Source: CBDAUN01 sp965214875 (GTDB lineage Bacteria > Pseudomonadota > Gammaproteobacteria > Arenicellales > JAJDZL01). From it: a stretch of 64,000 nt of DNA. Shown piece by piece: positions 25,533 to 34,248 of the stretch. The DNA lies in assembly GCA_965214875.1 (NCBI GenBank), contig OZ243980.1:3596001-3660000 (forward strand), written 5' to 3'. The position numbers and the translations under genes were made by a program. The notes under the pieces are model-generated. The model was not told where the DNA came from, did no database searches, and saw only the letters and a list, made by a program, of their open reading frames with translations. The stretch's first letter is position 1, and each line of letters begins with the position of its first letter.

Positions 25533-26822
25533 ATGATGACGATGAATCGAACGAAGCTGGCGCCATGCTTGGCGGCGGCAATGCTGCTTTGCTCGAACGT
25601 CAAGGCGGCCGATCTTCTTGACGTGCTTGATCTGGCATTTGAGAATGATGCCGGATTGAACGCGTCACGCATTGCCGCTGAAGCCGATGCGATGCTTCCC
25701 GGCATTGCAAGAACAGCGCTATATCCAAGCATCAGCGCAATAGCGACCGAGAAGCGAGAACGTAAGCCGGCCGCCACCATTCGGCAGACAGATGGCGAAA
25801 TCATGATTCGCCAACCAGTTTGGAATTTCGGTCTCGGAGCCGGAATTGCCGCCGCCGAAAGTTCTTCAAGGGTTGGCTCTTTTCAGCTGCGCCTAGCCGA
25901 GCAGGATCTGTATTCCAAAGTGGCTGAGCGCTACTTTCGCGTATTGGCGGCTGAGGACAATCTGGAGACCGTCGAAAGTGAAGTGGCCGCCATTCAGGAA
26001 TTCTATGACTTGGCGCTTGATCGGCTTGAGGTCGGCCTGGGAACCAGAACCGACTTGAACGATGCGGCCGCGCGACTGAGTCAGGTCAACGCGACCGAAG
26101 TCGAGGCCAGACACGAGATTCTTCTGGCAAATCTGGCACTAGCCGAAATCGCCGGCATCGAAGTCGGCAATTTGAGCAAGCTGTCGCCGAATGCGCGCAT
26201 CGCCAATCCGCAACCCGATGACAAGCAGTGGTGGGTTGACCTCGCTTTGGAAAATAGTGTAGAAATCGCGCTTGCCGAAGAGCGGTCTGAAGGCGCGAGC
26301 ATCCAAATCCAAATTGAATCTTCCAAAAGCAAGCCGCATTTCGATCTGCGATTGTCTCACCGCAGCTCGCTTTCCGGCGATGATGACACCACCGATCAGG
26401 ATCTGGCCTCTTTGGTCGCCACGATTCCGCTGTATGCGGGTGGCGTGGTACAGAAAAGAACCAGGCAGGCGCGCACGATTCATCGCGCACGACTCGAGCA
26501 ACTCGAAGCGACTAGGCGCATGGTCATCAACGAAGCTTCGGGAGCCTATCTGGATGTGGTTCGAAGCGTGAGCGAAGTCGCCGCCTATGAAGATGCGCTG
26601 GTGGCAAGCAACAGCGCTTTGCAGGCGCGGGTTGACGGCTACGAAGCCGGCATATTCACGACTTCGGATGTGCTCAATTCGCAACGCGACGTATTTGCTG
26701 TCGAGCGCGACTTGAACCGTGCGAAATATTCCCACTTTCTCAGCATTGTCAAATTGCAGCGGGTTACCGGGCGGCTTGACCGCTCGCACTTCGAATCGCT
26801 GAACAATGCCCTGGTACGGTGA
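25533..26822 (+). CDS. tolC: TolC-family outer membrane channel protein
   Basis: A 429-residue protein with a signal peptide (MMTMNRTKLAPCLAAAMLLCSNVKA) followed by ADLLDVLDLAFENDAGLNASR, the standard entry of TolC-family proteins. There are two repeats of long helices, with the typical RLEVGLGTRTDLNDAAARLSQV and YEAGIFTTSDVLNSQRDVF segments. It forms the trimeric outer-membrane exit duct of type I secretion and RND efflux systems. The ATG follows the stop of the preceding methyltransferase by one base, so the two are co-translated. It converges with waaA, with 5 bp between the stops. Confidence 0.9.
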   Translation: MMTMNRTKLAPCLAAAMLLCSNVKAADLLDVLDLAFENDAGLNASRIAAEADAMLPGIARTALYPSISAIATEKRERKPAATIRQTDGEIMIRQPVWNFGLGAGIAAAESSSRVGSFQLRLAEQDLYSKVAERYFRVLAAEDNLETVESEVAAIQEFYDLALDRLEVGLGTRTDLNDAAARLSQVNATEVEARHEILLANLALAEIAGIEVGNLSKLSPNARIANPQPDDKQWWVDLALENSVEIALAEERSEGASIQIQIESSKSKPHFDLRLSHRSSLSGDDDTTDQDLASLVATIPLYAGGVVQKRTRQARTIHRARLEQLEATRRMVINEASGAYLDVVRSVSEVAAYEDALVASNSALQARVDGYEAGIFTTSDVLNSQRDVFAVERDLNRAKYSHFLSIVKLQRVTGRLDRSHFESLNNALVR

Positions 26823-26827
26823 AACTC

Positions 26828-28099
26828 CTACTTGAGCTCTAAGCCGTCCAAGGTGCGCTGCAGCGCGCCACGGTTCGCGTCGATAAGCGCCATTCCGCAA
26901 CCTGCGGCTTGGCTGCGCAGGGTCTCATCGTCGAGGTAGCTCCTGATAGCCGCGCAAAGCTCCTCGCGGCCAGCCGCCTGCACGCCGGCGCCGCTTTCGG
27001 CAACCAGTCTAGCCACTTCCTTGAAATTCGACATGTAGGGTCCAAAAATCACCGGTCGACGCGTTGCTATCGGTTCAAGGATGTTGTGACCGCCAATGTC
27101 TACAAAACTGCCGCCGACAATCGCGACATCGCAAGCGCAGTAGAAACTCATCAGATCCCCCATGGTATCTGCCAGCACAAGGTCAACTTCTGCATTGGCG
27201 GCCGCATGATGCAACTCAGTGTAGCGAACTGTTCGATAATCGGTTTTGGCCAAAGACTTGTACACTGCATTGAACCGCTCAGGGTGACGCGGAACAATGA
27301 CGCAAACAAGATCGGGATGCCAGATGCGCAAGCGTTCGAACACTGCCACCATCATGGCCTCTTCGCCCTTGTGGGAACTGCCTAGCACGATCGAAGGTCG
27401 TTCGTGCCCCCAGCGGCTTCGCAAATCGATGCCCTGCTGCTCGACATCGCTTGCAACAGCGGCTGTGTCAAACTTCAAGTTGCCGGTAACGCGAATGCGG
27501 CTTGAGGCGACACCAAGCGTCGCGACCCGGTCCAAATCCTGATCGGTCTGCACATTGAACATTGCCACCGACTGCACGACATGCGAAAAAAGCGGCCTCA
27601 GCCGCTTTGCCCGTCGAAATGTCCTATCGGAAATGCGCATATTTGCGAAAAATACCGGCACTTGCCTGTTTGATGCCAGACGAATCATGTTGGGCCATAT
27701 TTCAGTCTCCATAATAATCAGCGCCGCGGGCTGAGTCCAAGAAATGAACCGCGCGACAAAGATGCCGGCATCGATCGGGGCATAGCAGCTGTCGACCGCA
27801 GAGCCGAAAGACTTTCGAGCCTGCGCGGCACCGGTCGGCGTGACGCAGGTCAGCAGCACGCGCTGCCGCTGCTGGAGCAAAGCCTCAATCAGGGGCGCTG
27901 CAGCGTTCACCTCACCGACGGAAACTGCATGAACCCAGATCGCGCCATGTTCAATCCGCTTCGGCGCAAAGCCGAATCGCTGAGTGAAAGACTGAAAATA
28001 GCCGCGCTGGATGGATGCCCTGGCGAGGTAGCGAAACAAGATGAGCGGAACCATAAGATAGATCGCCACCCTGTAGACCATGAAAGCGACATTGCCCAT
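26828..28099 (-). CDS. waaA: 3-deoxy-D-manno-octulosonic acid (Kdo) transferase
   Basis: A 423-residue protein with an N-terminal membrane anchor (residues about 7-23), then the GT30 pattern: AIWVHAVSVGEVNAAAPLIEAL, METEIWPNMI, NMRISDRTFRRAKRL, VTGNLKFD and GGSFVDIGGHNILEP. It adds Kdo to lipid IVA in lipid A-core assembly at the inner membrane, so the organism makes LPS. It is the last gene of the probable fis-purHDE-tsaC-hemF-waaA transcript, 12 bp after hemF. Confidence 0.93.
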   Translation of the reverse strand: MGNVAFMVYRVAIYLMVPLILFRYLARASIQRGYFQSFTQRFGFAPKRIEHGAIWVHAVSVGEVNAAAPLIEALLQQRQRVLLTCVTPTGAAQARKSFGSAVDSCYAPIDAGIFVARFISWTQPAALIIMETEIWPNMIRLASNRQVPVFFANMRISDRTFRRAKRLRPLFSHVVQSVAMFNVQTDQDLDRVATLGVASSRIRVTGNLKFDTAAVASDVEQQGIDLRSRWGHERPSIVLGSSHKGEEAMMVAVFERLRIWHPDLVCVIVPRHPERFNAVYKSLAKTDYRTVRYTELHHAAANAEVDLVLADTMGDLMSFYCACDVAIVGGSFVDIGGHNILEPIATRRPVIFGPYMSNFKEVARLVAESGAGVQAAGREELCAAIRSYLDDETLRSQAAGCGMALIDANRGALQRTLDGLELK

Positions 28100-28111
28100 C
28101 GAATTTGAGTC

Positions 28112-29035
28112 CTACTGCATCGAAAGCCAATCGCGCGGCCTCAGAAAGTCTTCATGCAGCGCGCTTTCGGGAGAGCCGGGCTGCGGCTTCCAATCGTAGC
28201 GCCAGGAGACCATTGGCGGCAGCGACATCAGAATCGATTCGGTTCGTCCCGCTGATTGCAGACCGAACAAAGTGCCCCGATCGTATACGAGATTGAACTC
28301 CACATAGCGGCCGCGACGATAGAGTTGAAAACTTCGCTCGCGCTCGCCGTACGGCACATCCATGCGTCGCTTGATGATCGGCAGGTACGCCTTAAGAAAG
28401 TGGTCGCCGACACTTTTGACGAAACGAAAGCGTACGCCTTGCGCGTCATCTTCAAAGTCGTCGAAAAAAAGCCCGCCAATCCCGCGCGCCTCGTCGCGAT
28501 GCTTCAAATAGAAGTATTCATCGCAGGCCTTTTTCAATCGCTGATACAGTTGCGCCTCGAAGCCTTGGCAGGCATCGCTCGCGGTTTGGTGCCAATGAAG
28601 CGCATCCTCCTTGAAGCCATAGTACGGCGTCAGATCAAACCCGCCGCCGAACCACCGGCACTGGCCGGTCGCGTCGATGCAGCGCACGTTCATGTGCGTT
28701 GTTGGCGCATAGGGGTTGAGAGGATGGCATACCAGCGACAGTCCGGTCGCCCTAAAGGCGGTTGGTGCAACCGATAGCCTGCTTTCGGTTGCCGATGCAG
28801 GCAGCGAGCTGCCATGGATCGAAGAAAAATTCACCCCGGCCTTTTCGAACACGGCACCGCCCTCCATCACGCAGCTGACCCCGCCGCCACCATCGCGATG
28901 CTGCCATGGGTCATGTCCAAAAGTCGCTTTGCCGTCGATCTTTTCCAGCTCCGCGCAAATTTGCCGCTGCAAGGAGCGAAAGTAGTCTTGCGCGGCGATA
29001 AACCGGTTCGCTTGGGCGACATTCGAATCGGGCAT
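28112..29035 (-). CDS. hemF: Oxygen-dependent coproporphyrinogen III oxidase
   Basis: A 307-residue protein with the HemF signatures: DGGGGVSCVMEGGAVFEKAG, HMNVRC with RWFGGGFDLTPYYGF, a KHRDEARGIGGLFFDDF block, and QLYRRGRYVEFNLVYDRGT. It performs the oxidative decarboxylation step of haem synthesis and needs oxygen. The ATG at 29035 is preceded by AGGTGA at good spacing; a GTG at 29044 is the alternative. It abuts tsaC, whose stop is at 29045. Confidence 0.95.
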   Translation of the reverse strand: MPDSNVAQANRFIAAQDYFRSLQRQICAELEKIDGKATFGHDPWQHRDGGGGVSCVMEGGAVFEKAGVNFSSIHGSSLPASATESRLSVAPTAFRATGLSLVCHPLNPYAPTTHMNVRCIDATGQCRWFGGGFDLTPYYGFKEDALHWHQTASDACQGFEAQLYQRLKKACDEYFYLKHRDEARGIGGLFFDDFEDDAQGVRFRFVKSVGDHFLKAYLPIIKRRMDVPYGERERSFQLYRRGRYVEFNLVYDRGTLFGLQSAGRTESILMSLPPMVSWRYDWKPQPGSPESALHEDFLRPRDWLSMQ

Positions 29036-29044
29036 TTTTCTCAC

Positions 29045-29602
29045 CTAGCTGAAGCGCAAGGTCGCGCCGGTTGCCGCATCACGGATCTGAGTTGGGCGCT
29101 TTTGCTTGCCGACCGGGCCTCGGAGGACAAAATCCAGCTCTGCGCCCAGCGCACGTGCCACCTGGTGACTGCTTCTTAAGGGCGCGCCTCCGTGTCGATT
29201 TGCACTGGTCGAAACCAGTGCGCCGCCGAACAGCCGACAAAGCTGCGATGCAATCGGATGGGCGGTGACGCGAACCGCAACCGTCCGGTTGGCATTGATC
29301 GCATGGTTTGTCGTGCGCGGCGCCGCTGGGAATATCCAGGTAAACGGGCCCGGCCAAGATTGAAGCGGCTGCTTCAGCATGCTTTGGTCTTCGACGTTCA
29401 GCAGTGGGAGCACGCGCTCGACGCTGTCTGAGATCACGATGAATCCCATACCCGCCGGGCGGCCCTTGATATTTAGAATTCTCTGGACAGCGCGGCGGTT
29501 GGCCGGATCGCAACCAAGACCATAGCACGCTTCGGTCGGATAGGCCACCACACCGCCTTGCGTCACGATGTCAGCCGCATGAGCAATATCGCTTCGATTC
29601 AA
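29045..29602 (-). CDS. tsaC: Threonylcarbamoyl-AMP synthase
   Basis: A 185-residue YrdC/Sua5-family protein. It shows GGVVAYPTEACYGLGCDP, ILNIKGRPAGMGFIV and, near the end, GALVSTSANRHGGAP. TsaC makes the threonylcarbamoyl-adenylate used for the t6A37 modification of ANN-decoding tRNAs. The length fits the short TsaC form without the C-terminal Sua5 domain. It lies between purE and hemF with almost no spacing. Confidence 0.92.
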   Translation of the reverse strand: MNRSDIAHAADIVTQGGVVAYPTEACYGLGCDPANRRAVQRILNIKGRPAGMGFIVISDSVERVLPLLNVEDQSMLKQPLQSWPGPFTWIFPAAPRTTNHAINANRTVAVRVTAHPIASQLCRLFGGALVSTSANRHGGAPLRSSHQVARALGAELDFVLRGPVGKQKRPTQIRDAATGATLRFS

Positions 29603-29611
29603 TGCTGAGCT

Positions 29612-30133
29612 TCAATTCGATGTTTTTTCGATCAACTGACGGTTTTTTTCAAGCACTGAAGCGGTATTGTCGCTTCGGTCGGCCTGCAACGTCGCCGCAA
29701 CCTCCCCATCGCTCACCGCAAGAATGCGGGCCGCGAGGTAGGCTGCATTTTTTGCTCCCGCCTTGCCGACTGCGACACAAGCGACCGGCACGCCACCTGG
29801 CATCTGCACGGTCGACAGCAGCGCATCCATTCCACCGAGGCCTCCGGCGTCAAGCGGTACGCCGATGACGGGCTTGAGCGTCGTCGCCGCCACCGCGCCG
29901 GCTAAGTGGGCGGCCAATCCAGCGGCGGCGATAAACGCTGCGCAACCGCGCTGCTCAGCATCCAGAATGTAGTCGCGCGTTTGCACCGGCGTACGGTGCG
30001 CGGAAAGGATTCGAGCCTCCCACGGTATATCCAGATGATCGAGCGCGTCAAGCGTCGACTGCATGACACTGAGATCGGAATCTGATCCCATCAAGACCGC
30101 AATAAAGGTTTGTGAGTTTTTTGCATTTGCCAT
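29612..30133 (-). CDS. purE: N5-carboxyaminoimidazole ribonucleotide mutase
   Basis: A 173-residue class I PurE: VLMGSDSDLSVMQ, ILSAHRTPVQT, and AAAGLAAHLAGAVAATT followed by PVIGVPLDAGGLGGMDALLS. It rearranges N5-CAIR to CAIR in purine synthesis and works with PurK, which is not in the window. It follows purD by 59 bp in the same direction. Confidence 0.95.
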   Translation of the reverse strand: MANAKNSQTFIAVLMGSDSDLSVMQSTLDALDHLDIPWEARILSAHRTPVQTRDYILDAEQRGCAAFIAAAGLAAHLAGAVAATTLKPVIGVPLDAGGLGGMDALLSTVQMPGGVPVACVAVGKAGAKNAAYLAARILAVSDGEVAATLQADRSDNTASVLEKNRQLIEKTSN

Positions 30134-30192
30134 ATTTCGGTTGCTCTTCCTAACTAGTGGTTTTATTTACTGCATGAATAAGCCGACCTCGG

Positions 30193-31473
30193 CTAATGGG
30201 ATAGCGCCCGATAGCCGATATCGGTTCTATAGTGCATGTCCTTGAATTTGATCTTTTGCATGATGTCGTAGGCGCCGCTTTGCGCCGCCGCAATTTCTTC
30301 AGCGATGGCGGTAGCGCACAAGACACGCCCGCCGCCTACGATGTATTCGCCCTCGGCATCTTTGCCGGTGCCGGCATGGAAAATCTTCTGATCCGGACCG
30401 AGCTGCTGATCCAGTCCCTTGATTTTGGCGCCGCTGGCATACTCGCCCGGATACCCGCCGGCAACGGCCACCACGCCGAGGCTGGCGCGCTGATCCCAAT
30501 TCGCGCTCACACCTTCGAACTCGCCGTTGCAGCCAGCGAGGCAAAGCTCGACAATATCCGATTGCAGGCGCATCATGACGGGCTGTGTCTCAGGGTCGCC
30601 CAAGCGGCAATTGAATTCCAGCACCTGAATAGTCCCATCTTTGCGGATAATCAATCCGGCATACAGAAATCCTTTGTATTCGACACCCTCTTCGCGCATC
30701 CCGGCTACCGTGGGCTGAATCACGGTTTGCAAAATCTGTTCGCGCATCGCATCATTGATGACCGAAGCAGGTGAATACGCGCCCATGCCGCCGGTATTCG
30801 GTCCCTGGTCGGCATCATAGGCCGCCTTGTGATCCTGCGAGGATGGCAGTTCGACGATGTTCTTGCCATCGACCATGCACATGAAGCTCGCCTCTTCACC
30901 TTCGATAAACTGTTCGATGACAATGCGCTCGCCGGCAGCGCCGAAACGCTTCTCCACTAAAATCTGATGCAGCGCGAAGCGAGACTCCTCGCAATTGTTG
31001 ACAATCGTAACGCCTTTGCCGGCAGCAAGCCCGTCGGCCTTGATAACCATTGGAAAAGAACCCGAGTCGATAAACTTTTGCGCATCATTGGGATCGGCAA
31101 ACGATCGGTATTCTGCAGTCGGTATGCCGTGGCGCTCCATGAAACGCTTGCCAAAATGCTTGGATGACTCCAGCTGCGATGCCTGAACATTGGTGCCGAA
31201 GCAGTTCAGCCCTTTTTCCGCAAAGGAGTCGGCAATACCATTTGCGAGCGGCATCTCGGGTCCGACGATGGTTAGGCCGACGTTTTTCGCGATTGCGTAT
31301 TTCGCCAGCTTGTCGATATCATTGACACTGATGCCGACATTAAAGATGCCGGGCTCAGAGCCGGTTCCGGCATTGCCGGGCGCAACAAAGATATCGCCTG
31401 CCAAAGGCGATTGCGCGGCTTTCCACGCCAAGGCATGCTCGCGCCCTCCTTGTCCGACGATCAGAACGTTCAT
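30193..31473 (-). CDS. purD: Phosphoribosylamine-glycine ligase
   Basis: A 426-residue ATP-grasp enzyme. The GRE loop VGQGGREHALAWK opens the protein; LTIVGPEMPLANGIAD, VIKADGLAAGKGVTI, EEASFMCMVDG and GGMGAYSPASV follow, and the metal-binding end is LEFNCRLGDPETQPVM. It makes GAR, the second step of purine synthesis. It is 15 bp downstream of purH, the usual order in gammaproteobacteria. Confidence 0.96.
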   Translation of the reverse strand: MNVLIVGQGGREHALAWKAAQSPLAGDIFVAPGNAGTGSEPGIFNVGISVNDIDKLAKYAIAKNVGLTIVGPEMPLANGIADSFAEKGLNCFGTNVQASQLESSKHFGKRFMERHGIPTAEYRSFADPNDAQKFIDSGSFPMVIKADGLAAGKGVTIVNNCEESRFALHQILVEKRFGAAGERIVIEQFIEGEEASFMCMVDGKNIVELPSSQDHKAAYDADQGPNTGGMGAYSPASVINDAMREQILQTVIQPTVAGMREEGVEYKGFLYAGLIIRKDGTIQVLEFNCRLGDPETQPVMMRLQSDIVELCLAGCNGEFEGVSANWDQRASLGVVAVAGGYPGEYASGAKIKGLDQQLGPDQKIFHAGTGKDAEGEYIVGGGRVLCATAIAEEIAAAQSGAYDIMQKIKFKDMHYRTDIGYRALSH

Positions 31474-31488
31474 CTGCGGATGCCGCGG

Positions 31489-33069
31489 TCAGTGGCGGAA
31501 GTGGCGGATGCCCGTAAATACCATCGCCACGCCGTGCTGGTTGGCGAATTCGATGATCTTGTCGTCCGCAATCGAGCCACCGGGCTGGATCACCGCCTTG
31601 GCACCGAATTCAACAGCCACTTCTAGCGCATCGGAAAAAGGCATGAACGCATCGGATGCTACCACCTGGCGCCTCTCGCCGAAGCCGGCATCCGCGGCCT
31701 TGCGGACAGCGATTCGCGCCGAATCGACTCGGCTCATCTGCCCGGCACCGATGCCGGTCGTCGCCTTGTCGCAGACGAGCACGATGGCGTTGGATTTGAC
31801 ATGCTTGACCACTTTCCATGCAAACAGAAGATCCGACATTTCGGCATCATCCGGGCTTCGCTCGGTAACCACCTGAAGCTTGATATCCGCATCTGTCAGA
31901 TCATCTCGCGCTTGAATCAGCATGCCGCCAGACACAGAGGTATAGACCCAGTCGTCCAGCATGCCTGCATCGCGCGCTTTGAATCGCAGCACCCGCATGC
32001 TTTTGTGTGTCGCAAGCACCCTAAGGGCGCCGTCGTCATAGCCAGGCGCGGCGACAATTTCGGCAACCTGGTTGCTGACCAGACGCTGCGCCGTCTCCTT
32101 TTGAACCTTGCGGCTAAATGCGATGATTCCGCCGAATGCCGAAGCGGTATCGGTTTCGAACGCGCGCTGATAGGCATCAGTCAAATCTTCGGACAAGGCC
32201 ACGCCGCATGGAGTTGCATGCTTTATGATTACGCATGCAGGCTTATCGAATTCGCGAATGCACTCAATCGCTGCATCGGCATCCGATATGTTGTTGAACG
32301 AAAGCGACTTGCCTTGAATCTGCACGGGAACAAGCCGCGATCGCTCAGGCTGGCTGACAATTTTATAGAACGCGGCGTTCTGGTGAGGGTTCTCCCCATA
32401 TCGAACCGGCATATGCTTTTCAAGAAACAAGCTGATATCTTCCGGCAGCGTATCTTTCGTGCGACCGGCTGCGGCGAGATAAGCGGCGATCGACGCATCG
32501 TACTCGGACAATCGGGAAAAAGCTTTGATCGCGAGCGACATTCGAGTCGACATGCTGATGCCGCCGAAAAGCTTGATTTCCTCGCTTACAGTCAAATAAT
32601 CCGCCGGGTTGACGACAACGCATGCCCACCGGACGTTTTTTGCGGCCGCACGGATCATGCTCGGCCCGCCGACATCGATATTTTCGATCGCATTGTCGAA
32701 ATTGTCGGGATCGGCTGCGATCGCCGATTGAAATGGATACAGATTGACGACCACCAGATCGATAGCCTGGATGCCGTGCTTTTTCATCTCATCGGCGTGA
32801 TCGTTTCTTCGTCCTAGAATTCCGCCGTGAATTTTCGGATGCAGCGACTTGACGCGGCCATCCATTATTTCTGGGAAGCCTGTGTAGTCGGACACCTCGG
32901 TCACACCGATCTTGCTGTCGCGAAGTGCCGCCGCAGTGCCGCCGGTCGAAAGAATCTCGACATTTGCCGCTGCGAGCTGCTTGGCCAAGTCCACCACGCC
33001 GGTCTTGTCATAGACACTGATCAGCGCCCGTTTGATTGCTATTGAGTTGGTTGCCTGTTGTTCGTTCAT
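31489..33069 (-). CDS. purH: Bifunctional AICAR transformylase / IMP cyclohydrolase
   Basis: A 526-residue two-domain enzyme. The N-terminal cyclohydrolase domain (MGS-like) has ALISVYDKTGVVDLAKQL, LSTGGTAAAL and DGRVKSLHPKIHGGIL. The C-terminal transformylase domain contains KHATPCGVAL and SDAFMPFSDALEVA. It performs the last two steps to IMP. It follows fis by 22 bp, so fis and the purine genes are probably one transcript. Confidence 0.96.
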   Translation of the reverse strand: MNEQQATNSIAIKRALISVYDKTGVVDLAKQLAAANVEILSTGGTAAALRDSKIGVTEVSDYTGFPEIMDGRVKSLHPKIHGGILGRRNDHADEMKKHGIQAIDLVVVNLYPFQSAIAADPDNFDNAIENIDVGGPSMIRAAAKNVRWACVVVNPADYLTVSEEIKLFGGISMSTRMSLAIKAFSRLSEYDASIAAYLAAAGRTKDTLPEDISLFLEKHMPVRYGENPHQNAAFYKIVSQPERSRLVPVQIQGKSLSFNNISDADAAIECIREFDKPACVIIKHATPCGVALSEDLTDAYQRAFETDTASAFGGIIAFSRKVQKETAQRLVSNQVAEIVAAPGYDDGALRVLATHKSMRVLRFKARDAGMLDDWVYTSVSGGMLIQARDDLTDADIKLQVVTERSPDDAEMSDLLFAWKVVKHVKSNAIVLVCDKATTGIGAGQMSRVDSARIAVRKAADAGFGERRQVVASDAFMPFSDALEVAVEFGAKAVIQPGGSIADDKIIEFANQHGVAMVFTGIRHFRH

Positions 33070-33091
33070 GACTTGTGCCCTGAGAGAGATC

Positions 33092-33334
33092 TTAGCCGTC
33101 TATATCGTAAACAGAGAGTTTTTTGCGCAGTGTCGTTCTGGATATTCCAAGAATAGCGGCCGCTTCGGAGCGATTGCCATCGACATGATTCAGCACGAAT
33201 TCGAACAAGTGCTTTTCCACTTCCTCGATTACCCTGCCGTGAAGATCTGACGGCTGCTCGCCTTTCATATCCTTGAAGTAGTGCTCCAGCGAGCGAGTGA
33301 GGTAGATGCCTAGCGGCTTTCTTTTCTTACCCAA
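33092..33334 (-). CDS. fis: Fis-family nucleoid-associated protein
   Basis: An 80-residue protein ending in the Fis helix-turn-helix NRSEAAAILGISRTTLRKKL. It is shorter than E. coli Fis (98) at the N-terminus, which carries the beta-hairpin arms in enterobacteria. Fis bends DNA and controls rRNA and growth-phase genes. In many gammaproteobacteria fis follows dusB; here dusB is absent and fis instead heads the purine genes. Confidence 0.9.
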   Translation of the reverse strand: MGKKRKPLGIYLTRSLEHYFKDMKGEQPSDLHGRVIEEVEKHLFEFVLNHVDGNRSEAAAILGISRTTLRKKLSVYDIDG

Positions 33335-33523
33335 GGAATGCCTGCTTCGTTTACTGGTTCAAAACATCAAGCTGGTCGGCGAAACAAATTGCCTATTGTA
33401 TGGCGAAACATCCGCTTTGGCACGATAGAAAAAACTGCTTGCAGCCGCATCAACGCGCGGAGTACGCCCGCTGCTGACGGGATTGCGGCCGATGCGCCGC
33501 TGGTCGCCAATACGCATAGCCAC

Positions 33524-34189
33524 TTAATGCACAACCACCATGCGCGAGAAACGGACCGGCAACACGACAAAGGTTTCTATCGTGGAGTCCTGCTTTTTGG
33601 CAAGTGTCAGATTCTGGTTGTCATCCGTCCCGACGGGCATCACCAGCCGACCGCCACTGCTCAGTTGATCATACAGCGCATTCGGCACCGAGTCTGAAGA
33701 TGCCGCAACAATGATCTTGTCAAACGGCGCATTTTCAGCCCAGCCGTACTGGCCGTTAGCGATGCGCACATTGGTATTGCCGTAGTTCATTTCTTCAAGA
33801 TTCAAGGTCGCTTCGCTTGCTAGTTCCGAGATGATATCGACCGAATAGACTTCACCGGCGAGCCGGCTCAGCACGGCGGTCTGATAGCCAAGGCCAGTGC
33901 CGATTTCAAGAACCCGGTCGGTCGGTGCCAGCTGGAGCAAGTCGACCATCAGCGCGACGATGAACGGTTGCGAGATTGTCTTGGCGTGCCCGATCGGCAA
34001 AGGCCGGTCGCTATAGGCATAGGCGCGCATCGACTCGGGCACGAATCGATGTCTCGGCACCTCAAGCATCGCTTCGATAACCGCACTGTCGATTTCGGGG
34101 CGGCCAGTCACTCTGGCGGACAGCAAGGCGTGGTCAGCGATGGTCGCAATCATCGCCTTGCGTTGCTCAAGAAAATCGAGATCATCCAT
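33524..34189 (-). CDS. pcm: Protein-L-isoaspartate O-methyltransferase
   Basis: A 221-residue enzyme from the ATG at 34189. The PCMT motifs are clear: VPRHRFVPESMRAYAYSDRPLPIGHAKTISQP, motif I VLEIGTGLGYQTAVLSRLA, then FDKIIVAASSDSVPNALYDQLSSGGRLVMPVG. It repairs isoaspartyl residues in aged proteins, using SAM. A TTG at 34243 would add 18 residues and would nearly touch the pckA stop at 34249. It is the second PCMT-family gene of the window and the more canonical one. Confidence 0.92.
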   Translation of the reverse strand: MDDLDFLEQRKAMIATIADHALLSARVTGRPEIDSAVIEAMLEVPRHRFVPESMRAYAYSDRPLPIGHAKTISQPFIVALMVDLLQLAPTDRVLEIGTGLGYQTAVLSRLAGEVYSVDIISELASEATLNLEEMNYGNTNVRIANGQYGWAENAPFDKIIVAASSDSVPNALYDQLSSGGRLVMPVGTDDNQNLTLAKKQDSTIETFVVLPVRFSRMVVVH

Positions 34190-34248
34190 CGGCTGAGCCT
34201 GCAACCTAAGTCTGTAGTCCTTGAAATGGAAGTCGGGACGCAATCGTG